Assembly (NCBI RefSeq): GCF_947495705.1
Contig: NZ_CANLZR010000001.1
Location: forward strand, 372,001 to 436,000
Length of the DNA: 64,000 nt
Direction of reading: 5' to 3'
Source: an uncultured Phycicoccus sp.
GTDB taxonomy: Bacteria; Actinomycetota; Actinomycetes; Actinomycetales; Dermatophilaceae
Shown: positions 51,168 through 59,662 of the stretch, piece after piece
Layout of the letters: each line of letters begins with the position of its first letter
How positions within the stretch are numbered: position 1 is the stretch's first letter
Program-made: the position numbers and the translations under genes
The notes under the pieces: model-generated
What the model was told of the DNA's origin: nothing
The model's database searches: none
The model's input: only the letters and a program-made list of their open reading frames with translations

Positions 51168-52334
51168 TCAGCCGTCGCGCAGCGCCCGCAGGCGCCGGCA
51201 CCCCTCGTCGATGACCTCGAGCCGCTTGCAGAACGCGAACCGGACGAGAGTGCGGGCCGCGTCCTCGTCGTCGTGGAAGGCCGAGACCGGCACCCCGGCG
51301 ACGCCCGCGCGAGCCGGGAGGTCGAGGCAGAACTGCCGTGCGTCGGTGGCCCCGAGCGAGGCGACGTCGGCGACGACGAAGTACGTCCCCCGGCTGGGTG
51401 CGACCTCGAGCCCGGCCTCGAGCAGCCCGGCGACGAGCCGGTCCCGGGCGGTGGCGTAGGTGCGGGCCAGGTCGCTGAAGACGCGGTCGGGCAGTCCGAG
51501 ACCGACGGCCACTGCCGGCTGGAACGGCCCGGACGCCCCGAAGGTCGTGAACTGCTTGACGGCCTCCAGCGCGCGGATCGCCACCGCCGGCCCGGACACC
51601 CAGCCGACCTTCCAGCCCGTCGCCGCGAACGTCTTGCCTCCCGACGAGATGGTCAGGGTGCGCTCGCGCATGCCTGGCAGGGTCGCCATGGGGATGTGCT
51701 CGGCCCCGTCGAAGGTCAGATGCTCGTAGACCTCGTCGGTGACGACCCAGGCGTCGTACTCGACGGCGAGCTCCGCGATGAGCTCGAGTTCCGCGCGGGT
51801 GAACACCTTGCCCGTGGGGTTGTGCGGCGTGTTGAGCAGCACGACCCGCGTCCGGTCCGAGAACGCGGCCCGCAGCGAGGCCTCGTCGACGGCGAAGTCG
51901 GGGAAGCGGAGCACCGACGTCCGCCGCACCCCACCGGCGAGCGCGACGGTGGCGGCGTAGCTGTCGTAGTACGGCTCGAACGTCACGACCTCCTCGCCCG
52001 GGCGGACGAGCGCGGTCATCGCGAGGAAGATCGCCTCGGTCGCTCCGACGGTGACCAGGACCTCGGCGGCGGGGTCGAGGCGCAGCCCGTAGAACCGGTC
52101 CTGGTGCTCGGCGACGGCCCGGCGCAGCTCGGGCAGGCCCGCGCCCGGGGGGTACTGGTTGCGCCCGGACCGGATCGCCTCCACGGCGGCGTCCAGCACC
52201 TCCTGCGGCCCGTCGGAGTCGGGGAAGCCCTGGCCGAGGTTCACCGCGTGGTGCTCGAGGGCCAGCGCGCTCATCGTCGTGAAGATCGTCGTGCCGAAGG
52301 GAGCGAGCGCGGGGTGGCCGGGCGTTGAGGGCAT
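51168..52334 (-). CDS. class I/II PLP-dependent aminotransferase
   Basis: Aminotransferase of 388 residues. The PLP-binding lysine lies in TISSGGKTFAATGWKVGW (about residues 230-247), with NTPHNPTGK (Asn/Pro block), VVTDEVYEHLTFDG and the C-terminal carboxylate-binding Arg in VRFAFCK. The pattern resembles the kynurenine/methionine aminotransferase YbdL group and the mycobacterial DapC-type N-succinyl-LL-2,6-diaminopimelate aminotransferase; which applies is unresolved. The ATG has a TAACCT box 7 nt upstream, inside the end of the MFS gene. Confidence 0.88.
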   Translation of the reverse strand: MPSTPGHPALAPFGTTIFTTMSALALEHHAVNLGQGFPDSDGPQEVLDAAVEAIRSGRNQYPPGAGLPELRRAVAEHQDRFYGLRLDPAAEVLVTVGATEAIFLAMTALVRPGEEVVTFEPYYDSYAATVALAGGVRRTSVLRFPDFAVDEASLRAAFSDRTRVVLLNTPHNPTGKVFTRAELELIAELAVEYDAWVVTDEVYEHLTFDGAEHIPMATLPGMRERTLTISSGGKTFAATGWKVGWVSGPAVAIRALEAVKQFTTFGASGPFQPAVAVGLGLPDRVFSDLARTYATARDRLVAGLLEAGLEVAPSRGTYFVVADVASLGATDARQFCLDLPARAGVAGVPVSAFHDDEDAARTLVRFAFCKRLEVIDEGCRRLRALRDG

Positions 52335-52341
52335 GCCTGGC

Positions 52342-52347
52342 AGGTTA
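52342..52347 (-). promoter_or_regulatory. -10 box (TAACCT) of the aminotransferase gene
   Basis: Minus-strand TAACCT, 7 nt before ATG 52334; it overlaps the stop codon of the upstream MFS gene. Confidence 0.5.
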
Positions 52348-53577
52348 TGCGGAGCCGGCGTCGGCGTGCGCGATGCTGTCGAGCCGTCGCCAGACGAGCG
52401 CCAGGGTCAGCCCGGCCCCGACGGCCGCGAACCAGAAGGGGGCGGCCGGCCCGAACCGGTCGGCGATGAGCCCGCCGAGCCCCTGCCCGATGAGCAGCCC
52501 GCCGACCAGGCCCACCCAGTACACGCTGCCGACGCGGCCCTGGTAGGCGATCGGGGTTGCGCGCTGGCGGACCGCGGACGACAGCGACGCCCAGACGAAG
52601 GCGTACGCGCCGAAGACGACCATGATGGCGAGGGCGACCACCCACACCGTCGTCACCGCGAGTGCGAGGTGGGTGAGGACCTCCAGGAGCAGGCAGCCCT
52701 TCATGAGCCGCCCGAGCGGCACCCGCTGCTCGAGGCGACCGTAGGAGAGGACCGCGACGATGCCACCGGCCGCCGTGGCCGTCGTGAGGAGCCCGAAGCC
52801 GATGGCGTCGACCCCGAGCCGCTCCTGGGCCCAGTAGACGAGGACGCCCCAGGGTGCGCCCCAGGTGATGTTGAAGGCGAGGATGACCAGGGTCAGAGTC
52901 CGCACGGCGGCGTGGTGGCGGATCCAGCGCAGCCCGTCGACGATGTCCCGGCCGACGTGCTGGCTCGGGCGGGCGCGGTGCTCGGCCGGCAGCCTGACCC
53001 GGGTGAACAGCCCGGCGGCCAGGAGCAGCGCGCCGGCCTGCAGCCCGAAGGGGACGGCCGCCCCGAGCGCGAACAGGCCGGCCCCGACGGCCGGGCCGAG
53101 CAGCTGGTTGCCCACGAGGAACCCGGACATCTGGCGGGCGTTGGCGATCCCGAGGTCGGCCGGGGGCACGATCATCGGCAGGACGGCACGCCAGCTCGTG
53201 TCGGCGAAGAGCTCGGCGATGCCGACGACGAACAGGACTCCGAGCAACAGCCCGATCGACACGCCGCCGGTGAGGATCGTCGTGACGAGCACGCCGAGGA
53301 CGAGCACGCGCGCCAGGTTCGCGACGAGGACGACGGCGCGGCGGTCCACGCGGTCGACGACGGCGCCGGCGTACAGGCCGAGGGCGAGCGCGGGCAGGCG
53401 CTGGACCATCGCCGCCGCCGCGATGAGCACCGGCTCCCGGGTCAGCGAGGCGACGAGCAGCGGGCCCGCGGCGAGCGCCACGCCGTCGCCGATCTGGCCG
53501 GCCCAGGAGGACCCCAGGTTCCAGCGGAACGCGGTGCCCATCCGCGGTGGCGCGATGACGTCGGCGATCCTCCCCAC
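52345..53577 (-). CDS. MFS transporter (drug/siderophore exporter type)
   Basis: Twelve-helix major facilitator protein of 410 residues, with the MFS_3/EntS-like pattern: FRWNLGSSWAGQIGDGVALA in helix 1, the loop LYAGAVVDRVDRRAVVL between helices 2 and 3, and VLSYGRLEQRVPLGRLMKG between helices 8 and 9. Relatives export siderophores or drugs; substrate unknown. GTG start with TAGCCT 9 nt upstream. The downstream aminotransferase begins 10 bases later but has its own -10 box. Confidence 0.9.
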   Translation of the reverse strand: MGRIADVIAPPRMGTAFRWNLGSSWAGQIGDGVALAAGPLLVASLTREPVLIAAAAMVQRLPALALGLYAGAVVDRVDRRAVVLVANLARVLVLGVLVTTILTGGVSIGLLLGVLFVVGIAELFADTSWRAVLPMIVPPADLGIANARQMSGFLVGNQLLGPAVGAGLFALGAAVPFGLQAGALLLAAGLFTRVRLPAEHRARPSQHVGRDIVDGLRWIRHHAAVRTLTLVILAFNITWGAPWGVLVYWAQERLGVDAIGFGLLTTATAAGGIVAVLSYGRLEQRVPLGRLMKGCLLLEVLTHLALAVTTVWVVALAIMVVFGAYAFVWASLSSAVRQRATPIAYQGRVGSVYWVGLVGGLLIGQGLGGLIADRFGPAAPFWFAAVGAGLTLALVWRRLDSIAHADAGSA

Positions 53578-53586
53578 GAGGCCGAG

Positions 53587-53592
53587 AGGCTA
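53587..53592 (-). promoter_or_regulatory. -10 box (TAGCCT) of the MFS gene
   Basis: Minus-strand TAGCCT, 9 nt before GTG 53577; slightly longer spacing than the other leaderless starts. Confidence 0.4.
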
Positions 53593-53656
53593 CTCCGCGC
53601 CCGTCGGTCCGCGGCAGGGGCTCGGTCGGGCCATTCTGCGTCGGCGTCGCCCGCAC

Positions 53657-53662
53657 TAGCCT
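53657..53662 (+). promoter_or_regulatory. -10 box (TAGCCT) of the small secreted protein gene
   Basis: TAGCCT followed by 6 nt and ATG 53669; leaderless arrangement. Confidence 0.55.
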
Positions 53663-53668
53663 CGGGGG

Positions 53669-53974
53669 ATGCTCCGCCGCGCAGCCCCGGCCCCCGCAGC
53701 CCTCGCCCTCGTCGTCCTCGCCGCGGTAGCGACAGCGCCGTCGGCGGCCGCCGGCGCCTACACGGCTCCGCCCGCGGTGGACCACGCCAGCTGCATGGGG
53801 CTCGGCTCGTCCTTCTACGGCGTCTTCGCGCCGCAGCAGCGGGCCTTCGTCGCCGAGTACGTCATCCAGCGGGCCGCCGAGCTCGGCGAGGCTCCGGGGG
53901 AGTACATCGTCACCTTCGCGACGGAGAAGGAGGGTGGCGCGTTCGGCGCCCTCTGCGGCACCCAGATCGAGTAG
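53669..53974 (+). CDS. small secreted protein of unknown function
   Basis: A 101-residue protein with a clear signal peptide (APAALALVVLAAVATAPSAA; cleavage near residue 28). The mature ~73 residues start with YTAPPAVDHASCMGLGSSFY and end with FGALCGTQIE; the two cysteines could form a disulfide. The segment QRAFVAEYVIQRAAELGEAP is helical. Similar small secreted proteins occur in Actinobacteria, but I know no function. It lies between the MFS gene and the rpsB promoter. Confidence 0.75.
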   Translation: MLRRAAPAPAALALVVLAAVATAPSAAAGAYTAPPAVDHASCMGLGSSFYGVFAPQQRAFVAEYVIQRAAELGEAPGEYIVTFATEKEGGAFGALCGTQIE

Positions 53975-53991
53975 GGCGCCGTCGCCGCGAT

Positions 53992-54021
53992 TTCGTCTCC
54001 GAGCCTCGCCCCACGTACCAT
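53992..54021 (+). promoter_or_regulatory. rpsB promoter
   Basis: TTCGTC (53992-53997), 18-bp spacer, TACCAT (54016-54021). The -35 and spacing match those of rplS and rpsP. Transcription would start near 54027, giving a leader of about 215 nt. Confidence 0.5.
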
Positions 54022-54026
54022 GACCG

Positions 54027-54242
54027 ATGGCTCTCGTGTGCGTGCACGCGGGCGCCGACATTTCGCGCGTCTTCCTCCTGCGAGGAGCTTCTCCGAGCAG
54101 GGACGCACCACGGCAGTGGCGGATGCGGTCCCCAGCGACCACGTCCGTCCGGGGTGCGTCAGGACGCCAGGCAGGTGCGGCCACCCCTCGGGGCTCGGTC
54201 CGCACCGACGTAACTGACAACCTCACAGCAAGGAGAACGACG
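54027..54242 (+). other. structured rpsB leader
   Basis: Two hairpins are visible: 54077-54101 (CCTGC-GA-GGAG / CTCC-GA-GCAGG, with a symmetric GA/GA internal loop) and 54175-54205 (GTGCGG/CCGCAC enclosing CCCC/GGGG). The true rpsB start has AAGGAG at 54230-54235. A leader of this size before rpsB suggests autogenous control by S2, known in other phyla; here it is inference. Confidence 0.5.
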
Positions 54243-55229
54243 ATGGCCGTCGTCACCATGCGCCAGCTCCTCGAGAGCGGCGTCCACTTCGGGCACCAGA
54301 CCCGCCGGTGGAACCCGAAGATGAAGCGCTTCATCATGACCGAGCGCAACGGCATCTACATCATCGACCTGCAGCAGTCGGTGACCTACATCAACAACGC
54401 CTACGAGTTCGTCAAGGAGACCGTCGCCCACGGCGGCACCATCCTCTTCGTCGGCACGAAGAAGCAGGCGCAGGAGCCCATCGCCGAGCAGGCGACCCGG
54501 GTCGGGATGCCCTACGTCAACCACCGCTGGCTCGGTGGGATGCTCACGAACTTCCAGACGATCTCCAAGCGGCTCACCCGCCTCAAGGAGCTCGAGGAGA
54601 TCGACTTCGCGGACGTGGCCGGTTCCGGCCGCACCAAGAAGGAGCTCCTCATGATGAAGCGTGAGAAGGACAAGCTCGAGAAGACCCTCGGCGGTATCCG
54701 CTCGATGGGCAAGGTCCCCTCGGCCGTGTGGATCGTCGACACCAAGAAGGAGCACCTCGCCGTCGACGAGGCCCGCAAGCTCAACCTGCCGGTCATCGCG
54801 ATCCTCGACACGAACTGCGACCCCGACGAGGTCGACTACAAGATCCCGGGCAACGACGACGCGATCCGTTCGGTCACCCTCCTGACCCGGGTCATCGCCG
54901 ACGCCGTCGCCGACGGCCTCATCGCCCGCTCGGGCGGCCAGGCCGCCACGGGCGCGGAGACCCAGGGCGAGGAGCCGCTGCCGGAGTGGGAGCGCGAGCT
55001 CCTCGGCGGCGACGCGGAGCAGGCCGCCGAGCAGGTCGCCCCGGAGGCCGGCGAGACCGCCGCCGCCACGGCGCCCGAGGCCGCTGAGGCCACCGAGGCC
55101 GCTGCGGTCGAGACCACCGAGGCACCCGAGGCCGAGGCCGCCGAGACCACCGAGGCCCCTGCGGCCGAGGCCGTCGACGCCCCGGCCGACGCCGAGCAGG
55201 CCGAGCCCGCCGGCGCGGACAAGGCCTGA
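54243..55229 (+). CDS. rpsB: 30S ribosomal protein uS2 with long Ala/Glu tail
   Basis: Small-subunit protein needed for S1/mRNA binding. Residues 1-235 are canonical ([72 protein letters not shown] in parts). From about residue 245 a low-complexity Ala/Glu/Thr/Pro tail runs to residue 328, ending PAGADKA. Tails are common in actinobacterial S2 but this one is long. AAGGAG lies 7 bases before the ATG. The frame is also open upstream to an ATG at 54027, judged to be leader. First gene of rpsB-tsf. Confidence 0.96.
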   Translation: MAVVTMRQLLESGVHFGHQTRRWNPKMKRFIMTERNGIYIIDLQQSVTYINNAYEFVKETVAHGGTILFVGTKKQAQEPIAEQATRVGMPYVNHRWLGGMLTNFQTISKRLTRLKELEEIDFADVAGSGRTKKELLMMKREKDKLEKTLGGIRSMGKVPSAVWIVDTKKEHLAVDEARKLNLPVIAILDTNCDPDEVDYKIPGNDDAIRSVTLLTRVIADAVADGLIARSGGQAATGAETQGEEPLPEWERELLGGDAEQAAEQVAPEAGETAAATAPEAAEATEAAAVETTEAPEAEAAETTEAPAAEAVDAPADAEQAEPAGADKA

Positions 55230-55273
55230 CACCCTCCCCGTCCGACACCTACGGAAACGAGCGATAGGAACCC

Positions 55274-56104
55274 ATGGCGAACTACACCGCCGCTGACATC
55301 AAGGCGCTCCGCGAGAAGACCGCGGCCGGCATGATGGACGTCAAGAAGGCTCTGGACGAGGCCGACGGCGACATGGCCAAGGCCGAGGAGATCCTCCGGG
55401 TCAAGGGCCAGAAGGGCGTGACCAAGCGTGAGGGCCGCACGGCCTCCAACGGCCTGGTCACCGCCAGCGCGGCCGACGGCGAGGGCAGCCTCGTCGAGGT
55501 CCTGTGCGAGACCGACTTCGTCGCCAAGGGCGAGCGCTTCATCGCGCTCGCCGACGAGGTGCTCGCGCAGGCCGTGGCCACGAAGGCCGCCGACGCGGAC
55601 GCGCTGCTCGACTCGACCCTGGCCGACGGCCGCACCGTCAAGGCCCTGCTCGACGACGCCAACGCCACCATCGGCGAGAAGATCGAGGTCAAGCGGGTCG
55701 CCCGCCTCGAGGGCGAGCACGTCGTGTCCTACCTGCACAAGACGAGCCCCGACCTGCCCGCGCAGATCGGTGTCCTCGTCGCGACCAAGGGCGGCGACGC
55801 CGCGACGGCCCGTGACATCGCGATGCACGTCGCGGCGTTCAGCCCCGGCGTGCTCACCCGCGACGAGATCGACGCCGAGACCGTCGAGAACGAGCGGCGC
55901 GTCGCCGAGGCCACGGCCAAGGAGGAGGGCAAGCCCGAGGCGGCGCTGCCCAAGATCATCGAGGGCCGGGTGAACGGGTTCTTCAAGGAGCAGGTGCTCC
56001 TGGAGCAGCCGTTCGCCAAGGAGCCGAAGAAGACCGTCGGCAAGGTCCTCGAGGAGGCCGGCGCGCAGGCCACGGGCTTCGCGCGCTTCCGCGTCGGGTC
56101 CTGA
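55274..56104 (+). CDS. tsf: translation elongation factor Ts
   Basis: Guanine-nucleotide exchange factor of EF-Tu, 276 residues. The N-terminal UBA-like module YTAADIKALREKTAAGMMDV, the TDFVAK region (CETDFVAKGERF, about residues 77-88) that contacts EF-Tu, and two core subdomains are present; the C-terminus has FFKEQVLLEQPFAKEP. Length is typical for Actinobacteria. An AGGAA ribosome-binding site precedes the ATG. Followed by a strong terminator. Confidence 0.96.
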   Translation: MANYTAADIKALREKTAAGMMDVKKALDEADGDMAKAEEILRVKGQKGVTKREGRTASNGLVTASAADGEGSLVEVLCETDFVAKGERFIALADEVLAQAVATKAADADALLDSTLADGRTVKALLDDANATIGEKIEVKRVARLEGEHVVSYLHKTSPDLPAQIGVLVATKGGDAATARDIAMHVAAFSPGVLTRDEIDAETVENERRVAEATAKEEGKPEAALPKIIEGRVNGFFKEQVLLEQPFAKEPKKTVGKVLEEAGAQATGFARFRVGS

Positions 56105-56126
56105 CCCACCGCGCTCGACGAGCGCT

Positions 56127-56170
56127 CACGACGACGCCGCCCCCGGTCCTCCGGGGGCGGCGTCGTCGTG
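56127..56170 (+). terminator. rpsB-tsf terminator hairpin
   Basis: Perfect 20-bp stem (56127-56146 with 56151-56170) around a TCCT loop, 22 bases after the tsf stop. No T-run follows, as is common for actinobacterial terminators. Confidence 0.75.
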
Positions 56171-56263
56171 CGGGCCGTGGGTCGCCCGGCCCGACCCCGG
56201 GACCGACGTCGCGCTCGGCCACGCCCGGGTCCGCCGGCACGTCGCGACGGCCGGGTTCTCCGG

Positions 56264-56293
56264 TTGGGTCCGGTTGCCCGGGTGTGACAGGAT
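56264..56293 (+). promoter_or_regulatory. pyrH promoter
   Basis: TTGGGT (56264-56269), 18-bp spacer, CAGGAT (56288-56293); leader of about 30 nt with GAGGAGG before GTG 56331. Confidence 0.5.
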
Positions 56294-56330
56294 TCGGTGA
56301 CCGCTGCGCACCACCGACGAGGAGGCCCCC

Positions 56331-57089
56331 GTGACCACGTCCGCCACCGCGCTGGCCGAGGCACCCGACCTCTCCGCCGACCGCCCCCGCCGGGTGCTCC
56401 TGAAGCTCTCAGGCGAGATGTTCGGCGGCGGCCAGGTCGGCGTCGACCCCGACATTGTGCGCGGCGTCGCCCGGCAGATCGCGGCGGCCGTCCGGGACGG
56501 CGTCGAGGTCGCGATCGTCGTCGGCGGCGGCAACTTCTTCCGCGGGGCCGAGCTCCAGCAGAAGGGGATGGAGCGCGCCCGGGCCGACTACATGGGGATG
56601 CTCGGCACCGTCATGAACTGCCTCGCCCTCCAGGACTTCCTCGAGAAGGAGGGCGTCGACACCCGGGTCCAGACCGCCATCACGATGGGTCAGGTCGCCG
56701 AGCCGTACATCCCGCGACGCGCCATCCGTCACCTCGAGAAGGGTCGGGTCGTCATCTTCGGCGCGGGCGCCGGCATGCCGTACTTCTCCACCGACACCGT
56801 CAGCGCCCAGCGCGCCCTCGAGTGCAAGTGCGACGCCGTGCTCATGAGCAAGAACGGTGTCGACGGGGTGTACGACGCCGACCCGCGCACCGACCCCCAG
56901 GCCCGCAAGCTCGACCGGGTGACCTTCGCCGAGGCGCTGCGCACCGGGCTCAAGGTCGTCGACGCCGCGGCCTTCAGCCTGTGCATGGAGAACGGCCTGC
57001 CGATGGTCGTCTTCGGCATGGAGGGCGACGGCAACGTCACCCGCGCGTTGCGGGGCGAGCCGATCGGGACCCTCGTCCACTCCGGCTAG
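56331..57089 (+). CDS. pyrH: uridylate kinase
   Basis: Hexameric UMP kinase of the amino-acid-kinase fold, making UDP. The 252-residue protein shows [46 protein letters not shown] and the C-terminal [14 protein letters not shown] block. About 20 extra N-terminal residues precede the core. It has its own promoter and ribosome-binding site after the tsf terminator and is followed by frr. Confidence 0.96.
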   Translation: MTTSATALAEAPDLSADRPRRVLLKLSGEMFGGGQVGVDPDIVRGVARQIAAAVRDGVEVAIVVGGGNFFRGAELQQKGMERARADYMGMLGTVMNCLALQDFLEKEGVDTRVQTAITMGQVAEPYIPRRAIRHLEKGRVVIFGAGAGMPYFSTDTVSAQRALECKCDAVLMSKNGVDGVYDADPRTDPQARKLDRVTFAEALRTGLKVVDAAAFSLCMENGLPMVVFGMEGDGNVTRALRGEPIGTLVHSG

Positions 57090-57180
57090 ACGGCACTGGC
57101 CGCACGCCCCCGGCCGTTTTGACACACTGGACCCCGCAGCGCCGCAGGCACGTGGCGCGGACCGAAGGAGATGCGCCGCG

Positions 57181-57738
57181 ATGATCGACGAGACCTTGTT
57201 CGAGGCCGAAGAGAAGATGGAGAAGGCCGTCGAGGTCGCCAAGGACAACTTCGCAGCCATCCGCACCGGCCGGGCCCACCCGGGCATGTTCCAGAAGATC
57301 ACCGTCGACTACTACGGCGCCCCCACCCCTCTGCAGCAGCTCGCGTCGTTCCAGACCCCCGAGGCGCGCACCATCATCATCAGCCCGTTCGACAAGTCCT
57401 CGATGCACGCCATCGAGAAGGCCATCCAGCAGGCGGACCTCGGCGTGAACCCGAGCAACGACGGCAACATCATCCGCTGCACGATGCCGCAGCTCACCGA
57501 GGAACGGCGCCGGGAGTACGTGAAGATGGCGCACGGCGAGGCCGAGGAGGCCCGCGTCTCGGTCCGCAACATCCGCCGGTCCGCGAAGACCGCGCTCGAG
57601 AAGCTGGTCAAGGACGGCGAGGTCGGGGAGGACGAGGGCTCCCGGGCCGAGAAGGAGCTCGAGTCCGTCACGAAGCGGCACGTCGACCAGATCGACGACC
57701 TGCTCAAGCACAAGGAAGCAGAGCTCCTCGACGTCTGA
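57181..57738 (+). CDS. frr: ribosome recycling factor
   Basis: Releases ribosomes from mRNA after termination together with EF-G. 185 residues, the usual length: [20 protein letters not shown], the conserved [20 protein letters not shown] (about residues 28-47), [15 protein letters not shown] and the C-terminal three-helix bundle [24 protein letters not shown] precedes the ATG. A CACACT -10-like box at 57123-57128 may give it its own promoter. cdsA starts 7 bases after its stop. Confidence 0.96.
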   Translation: MIDETLFEAEEKMEKAVEVAKDNFAAIRTGRAHPGMFQKITVDYYGAPTPLQQLASFQTPEARTIIISPFDKSSMHAIEKAIQQADLGVNPSNDGNIIRCTMPQLTEERRREYVKMAHGEAEEARVSVRNIRRSAKTALEKLVKDGEVGEDEGSRAEKELESVTKRHVDQIDDLLKHKEAELLDV

Positions 57739-57745
57739 GGTCCTC

Positions 57746-58696
57746 ATGTCCGACCCCGCCACCGAGCACCCCGAGACCGCCGGGCCCGAGACCCCCGATG
57801 CGGGCGTCGTCGCGACCGCCCACGACGCCCCCGACGACGCTGCCGCCGACGCCGGCTCGCAGCCGGCCGGGCCCACCCCCCGGCGGGCCCCGTCGGCCGG
57901 ACGCGACCTGCGGGCCGCCATCGGGGTCGGGCTGCTCCTGGCCGCGGTCGTTCTCGCCTCGCTCCTCATCGACGCGCGCGCCTTCCTCGTCGTCGTCGTC
58001 GTGGCGATGTGCCTCGGCGCCTGGGAGGTCCGGCGCGCCGTCGCCACCAAGGGCATGCAGGTCCCGCTGGTGCCGCTGCTGCTCGGCACCGCGGGGATGA
58101 CCACCGCTGCCTACCTGCGCGGCGCCGACGCCCTCGTCATCACCTTCGGGCTCACCGTCGTGGGGATGCTCGTGTGGCGGGTGGCCGACGGGCTGGCCGG
58201 GGCGGCGCGGGACCTGTCGGCCGCCTCCCTCGCGGCCTTCTACCCGGCGTTCCTCGGGGGCTTCGCCGCGCTCATGCTCGCCGAGGGCGACGGGCGCCAG
58301 CGGATCGTCACCTTCGTCCTGGTCACCGTGGCGTCCGACGTCGGGGGGTACGCGGTCGGCGTCCGGTTCGGGCGGCACCCGATGGCACCCTCACTCAGCC
58401 CGAAGAAGTCCTGGGAGGGCTTCGCGGGGTCGGTGCTCACGTGTGCCGTCGTCGGCGCCCTCGCGGTGCCGCCGCTCCTCGCCGGGCCCTGGTGGGCCGG
58501 GGCTGTCCTCGGCGCCGTGGCCGCGGGCGCCGCGACCATCGGTGACCTCATCGAGTCGAGCATCAAGCGGGACCTGGGCATCAAGGACATGGGCACCCTC
58601 CTGCCCGGGCACGGCGGACTCATGGACCGCCTCGACTCCCTCGTCGTCGTCGCGCCCGTGGCCTGGGCGCTGCTGCTCTGGCTCGTGCCTGCCTGA
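57746..58696 (+). CDS. cdsA: phosphatidate cytidylyltransferase
   Basis: Membrane enzyme making CDP-diacylglycerol, precursor of all anionic phospholipids and of PI lipids in Actinobacteria. 316 residues: a ~50-residue cytoplasmic Ala/Pro/Asp-rich N-terminus, about eight membrane helices, and the family signature SSIKRDLGIKDMGTLLPGHG (about residues 271-290) followed by GLMDRLDS. Closely follows frr, as in most Actinobacteria. Confidence 0.95.
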   Translation: MSDPATEHPETAGPETPDAGVVATAHDAPDDAAADAGSQPAGPTPRRAPSAGRDLRAAIGVGLLLAAVVLASLLIDARAFLVVVVVAMCLGAWEVRRAVATKGMQVPLVPLLLGTAGMTTAAYLRGADALVITFGLTVVGMLVWRVADGLAGAARDLSAASLAAFYPAFLGGFAALMLAEGDGRQRIVTFVLVTVASDVGGYAVGVRFGRHPMAPSLSPKKSWEGFAGSVLTCAVVGALAVPPLLAGPWWAGAVLGAVAAGAATIGDLIESSIKRDLGIKDMGTLLPGHGGLMDRLDSLVVVAPVAWALLLWLVPA

Positions 58697-58701
58697 GGCG
58701 C

Positions 58702-59535
58702 TCAGCCTGCGTGTCGCTGCGGTGCCACGAGGGACGCGAGGAACGGGGAGGGGACGGTCCGGAGCCCCCGCGAGCGGCTCGGGTGGGTCAGCGTCGTGAC
58801 CTGCCCCGCGCGGGAGTGGTAGGTGTGCGGCGACACCGGCCCGACCCCCTCACCGAACAGCTGGGCCGCGTGCCACGGGACCAGCTCGAGCGCCGACCGC
58901 GTCTGGGACGCGGTGCTGCACGTCTGGAGCACGATGGCGTGCCGGTGCGGGATCGCGAAGACCACCCCGTTCGTCACGTCCGCGTCCTCGACCCACCGGG
59001 GGACCGCCTCGTCGAGGAGACGGGCGAACGAGGCGATGTACGGGGAGTCCCCGTGGACGAGGACGCAGGTCGACGGCCCGGCGCTCAGGTGCTCGACGTC
59101 GACGACCGTCTCGTCCAGGAGTCGCCGCAGGTTGGTCCTCCCCAGCTCCCGGAGCGCGGGGAGATGCCGGCCGAGTGCCGCCACGCGCTCGTCCGGGAGG
59201 GTCACGACGGCATCGGGCAGGTCCAGGCTCAGCACCTCGACGACGCCGTCCGCGAAGGGGTGGGCGTACGCGAAGCCCAGCCCTGTCTCGTGGAGCCGCT
59301 CCGCCCCGGCGAGACGGGTCGTCAACGCGTCGTCGAACTGGTCCGGGGTCAGCGCGTCGATGTCGGACTCGGCCGCGTCGGTGAGACGCGCCAGATGGTC
59401 CCTGATCCAGTCCTCGAACGGTGCCGTGTAGTCGTCCAGGTCCGGGACGGGTGTCGTCGCGCGGATCGGCCCTGGGGTCCCGGGCACTCCGCCCCCTGCC
59501 TCGGAGGGCATGCGAAATCTGTCGAACAGGCCCAT
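58702..59535 (-). CDS. hypothetical protein, tandem paralogue A
   Basis: Cytoplasmic protein of 277 residues without a signal or membrane segment. It begins MGLFDRFRMPSEAGG and contains LTPDQFDDALTTRLAG, VVTLPDERVAALGRHLPAL, the most conserved core VVFAIPHRHAIVLQTCS and SPHTYHSRAG. It is clearly homologous along its length to the gene at 59663-60493, including the leader; together they form a tandem duplication. Possible distant similarity to DUF1444-type proteins cannot be confirmed. ATG 59535 is preferred because of the shared MGLFDR start and AGGGAAAGG upstream. Confidence 0.7.
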   Translation of the reverse strand: MGLFDRFRMPSEAGGGVPGTPGPIRATTPVPDLDDYTAPFEDWIRDHLARLTDAAESDIDALTPDQFDDALTTRLAGAERLHETGLGFAYAHPFADGVVEVLSLDLPDAVVTLPDERVAALGRHLPALRELGRTNLRRLLDETVVDVEHLSAGPSTCVLVHGDSPYIASFARLLDEAVPRWVEDADVTNGVVFAIPHRHAIVLQTCSTASQTRSALELVPWHAAQLFGEGVGPVSPHTYHSRAGQVTTLTHPSRSRGLRTVPSPFLASLVAPQRHAG

Positions 59536-59587
59536 GGCCGTTCCCTTTCCCTGCATCCCCGTTCCCCTGCGAACGGAGTACCTGCCG

Positions 59588-59593
59588 ATCCTA
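59588..59593 (-). promoter_or_regulatory. -10 box (TAGGAT) of paralogue A
   Basis: Minus-strand TAGGAT about 53 nt before the ATG, so the mRNA would have a leader with GGAACGGGGATGCAGGGAAA-type sequence shared with paralogue B. Confidence 0.4.
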
Positions 59594-59662
59594 GGGTGAA
59601 GAGCAGGGCGGTGAAGGCGCTTCGGGCGCGGCGGTCCCCGCCGCTCCCAGTGCCCTGGTCGG

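Noticed and set aside
54027-54242. N-terminal extension of S2
   Set aside because: AAGGAG and the family N-terminus support ATG 54243; the upstream frame is treated as leader and kept only as a low-interest finding.
57119-57147. Perfect TTGACA as -35 of frr
   Set aside because: No -10-like hexamer at 16-18 bp downstream; CACACT overlapping it is a better -10 candidate.
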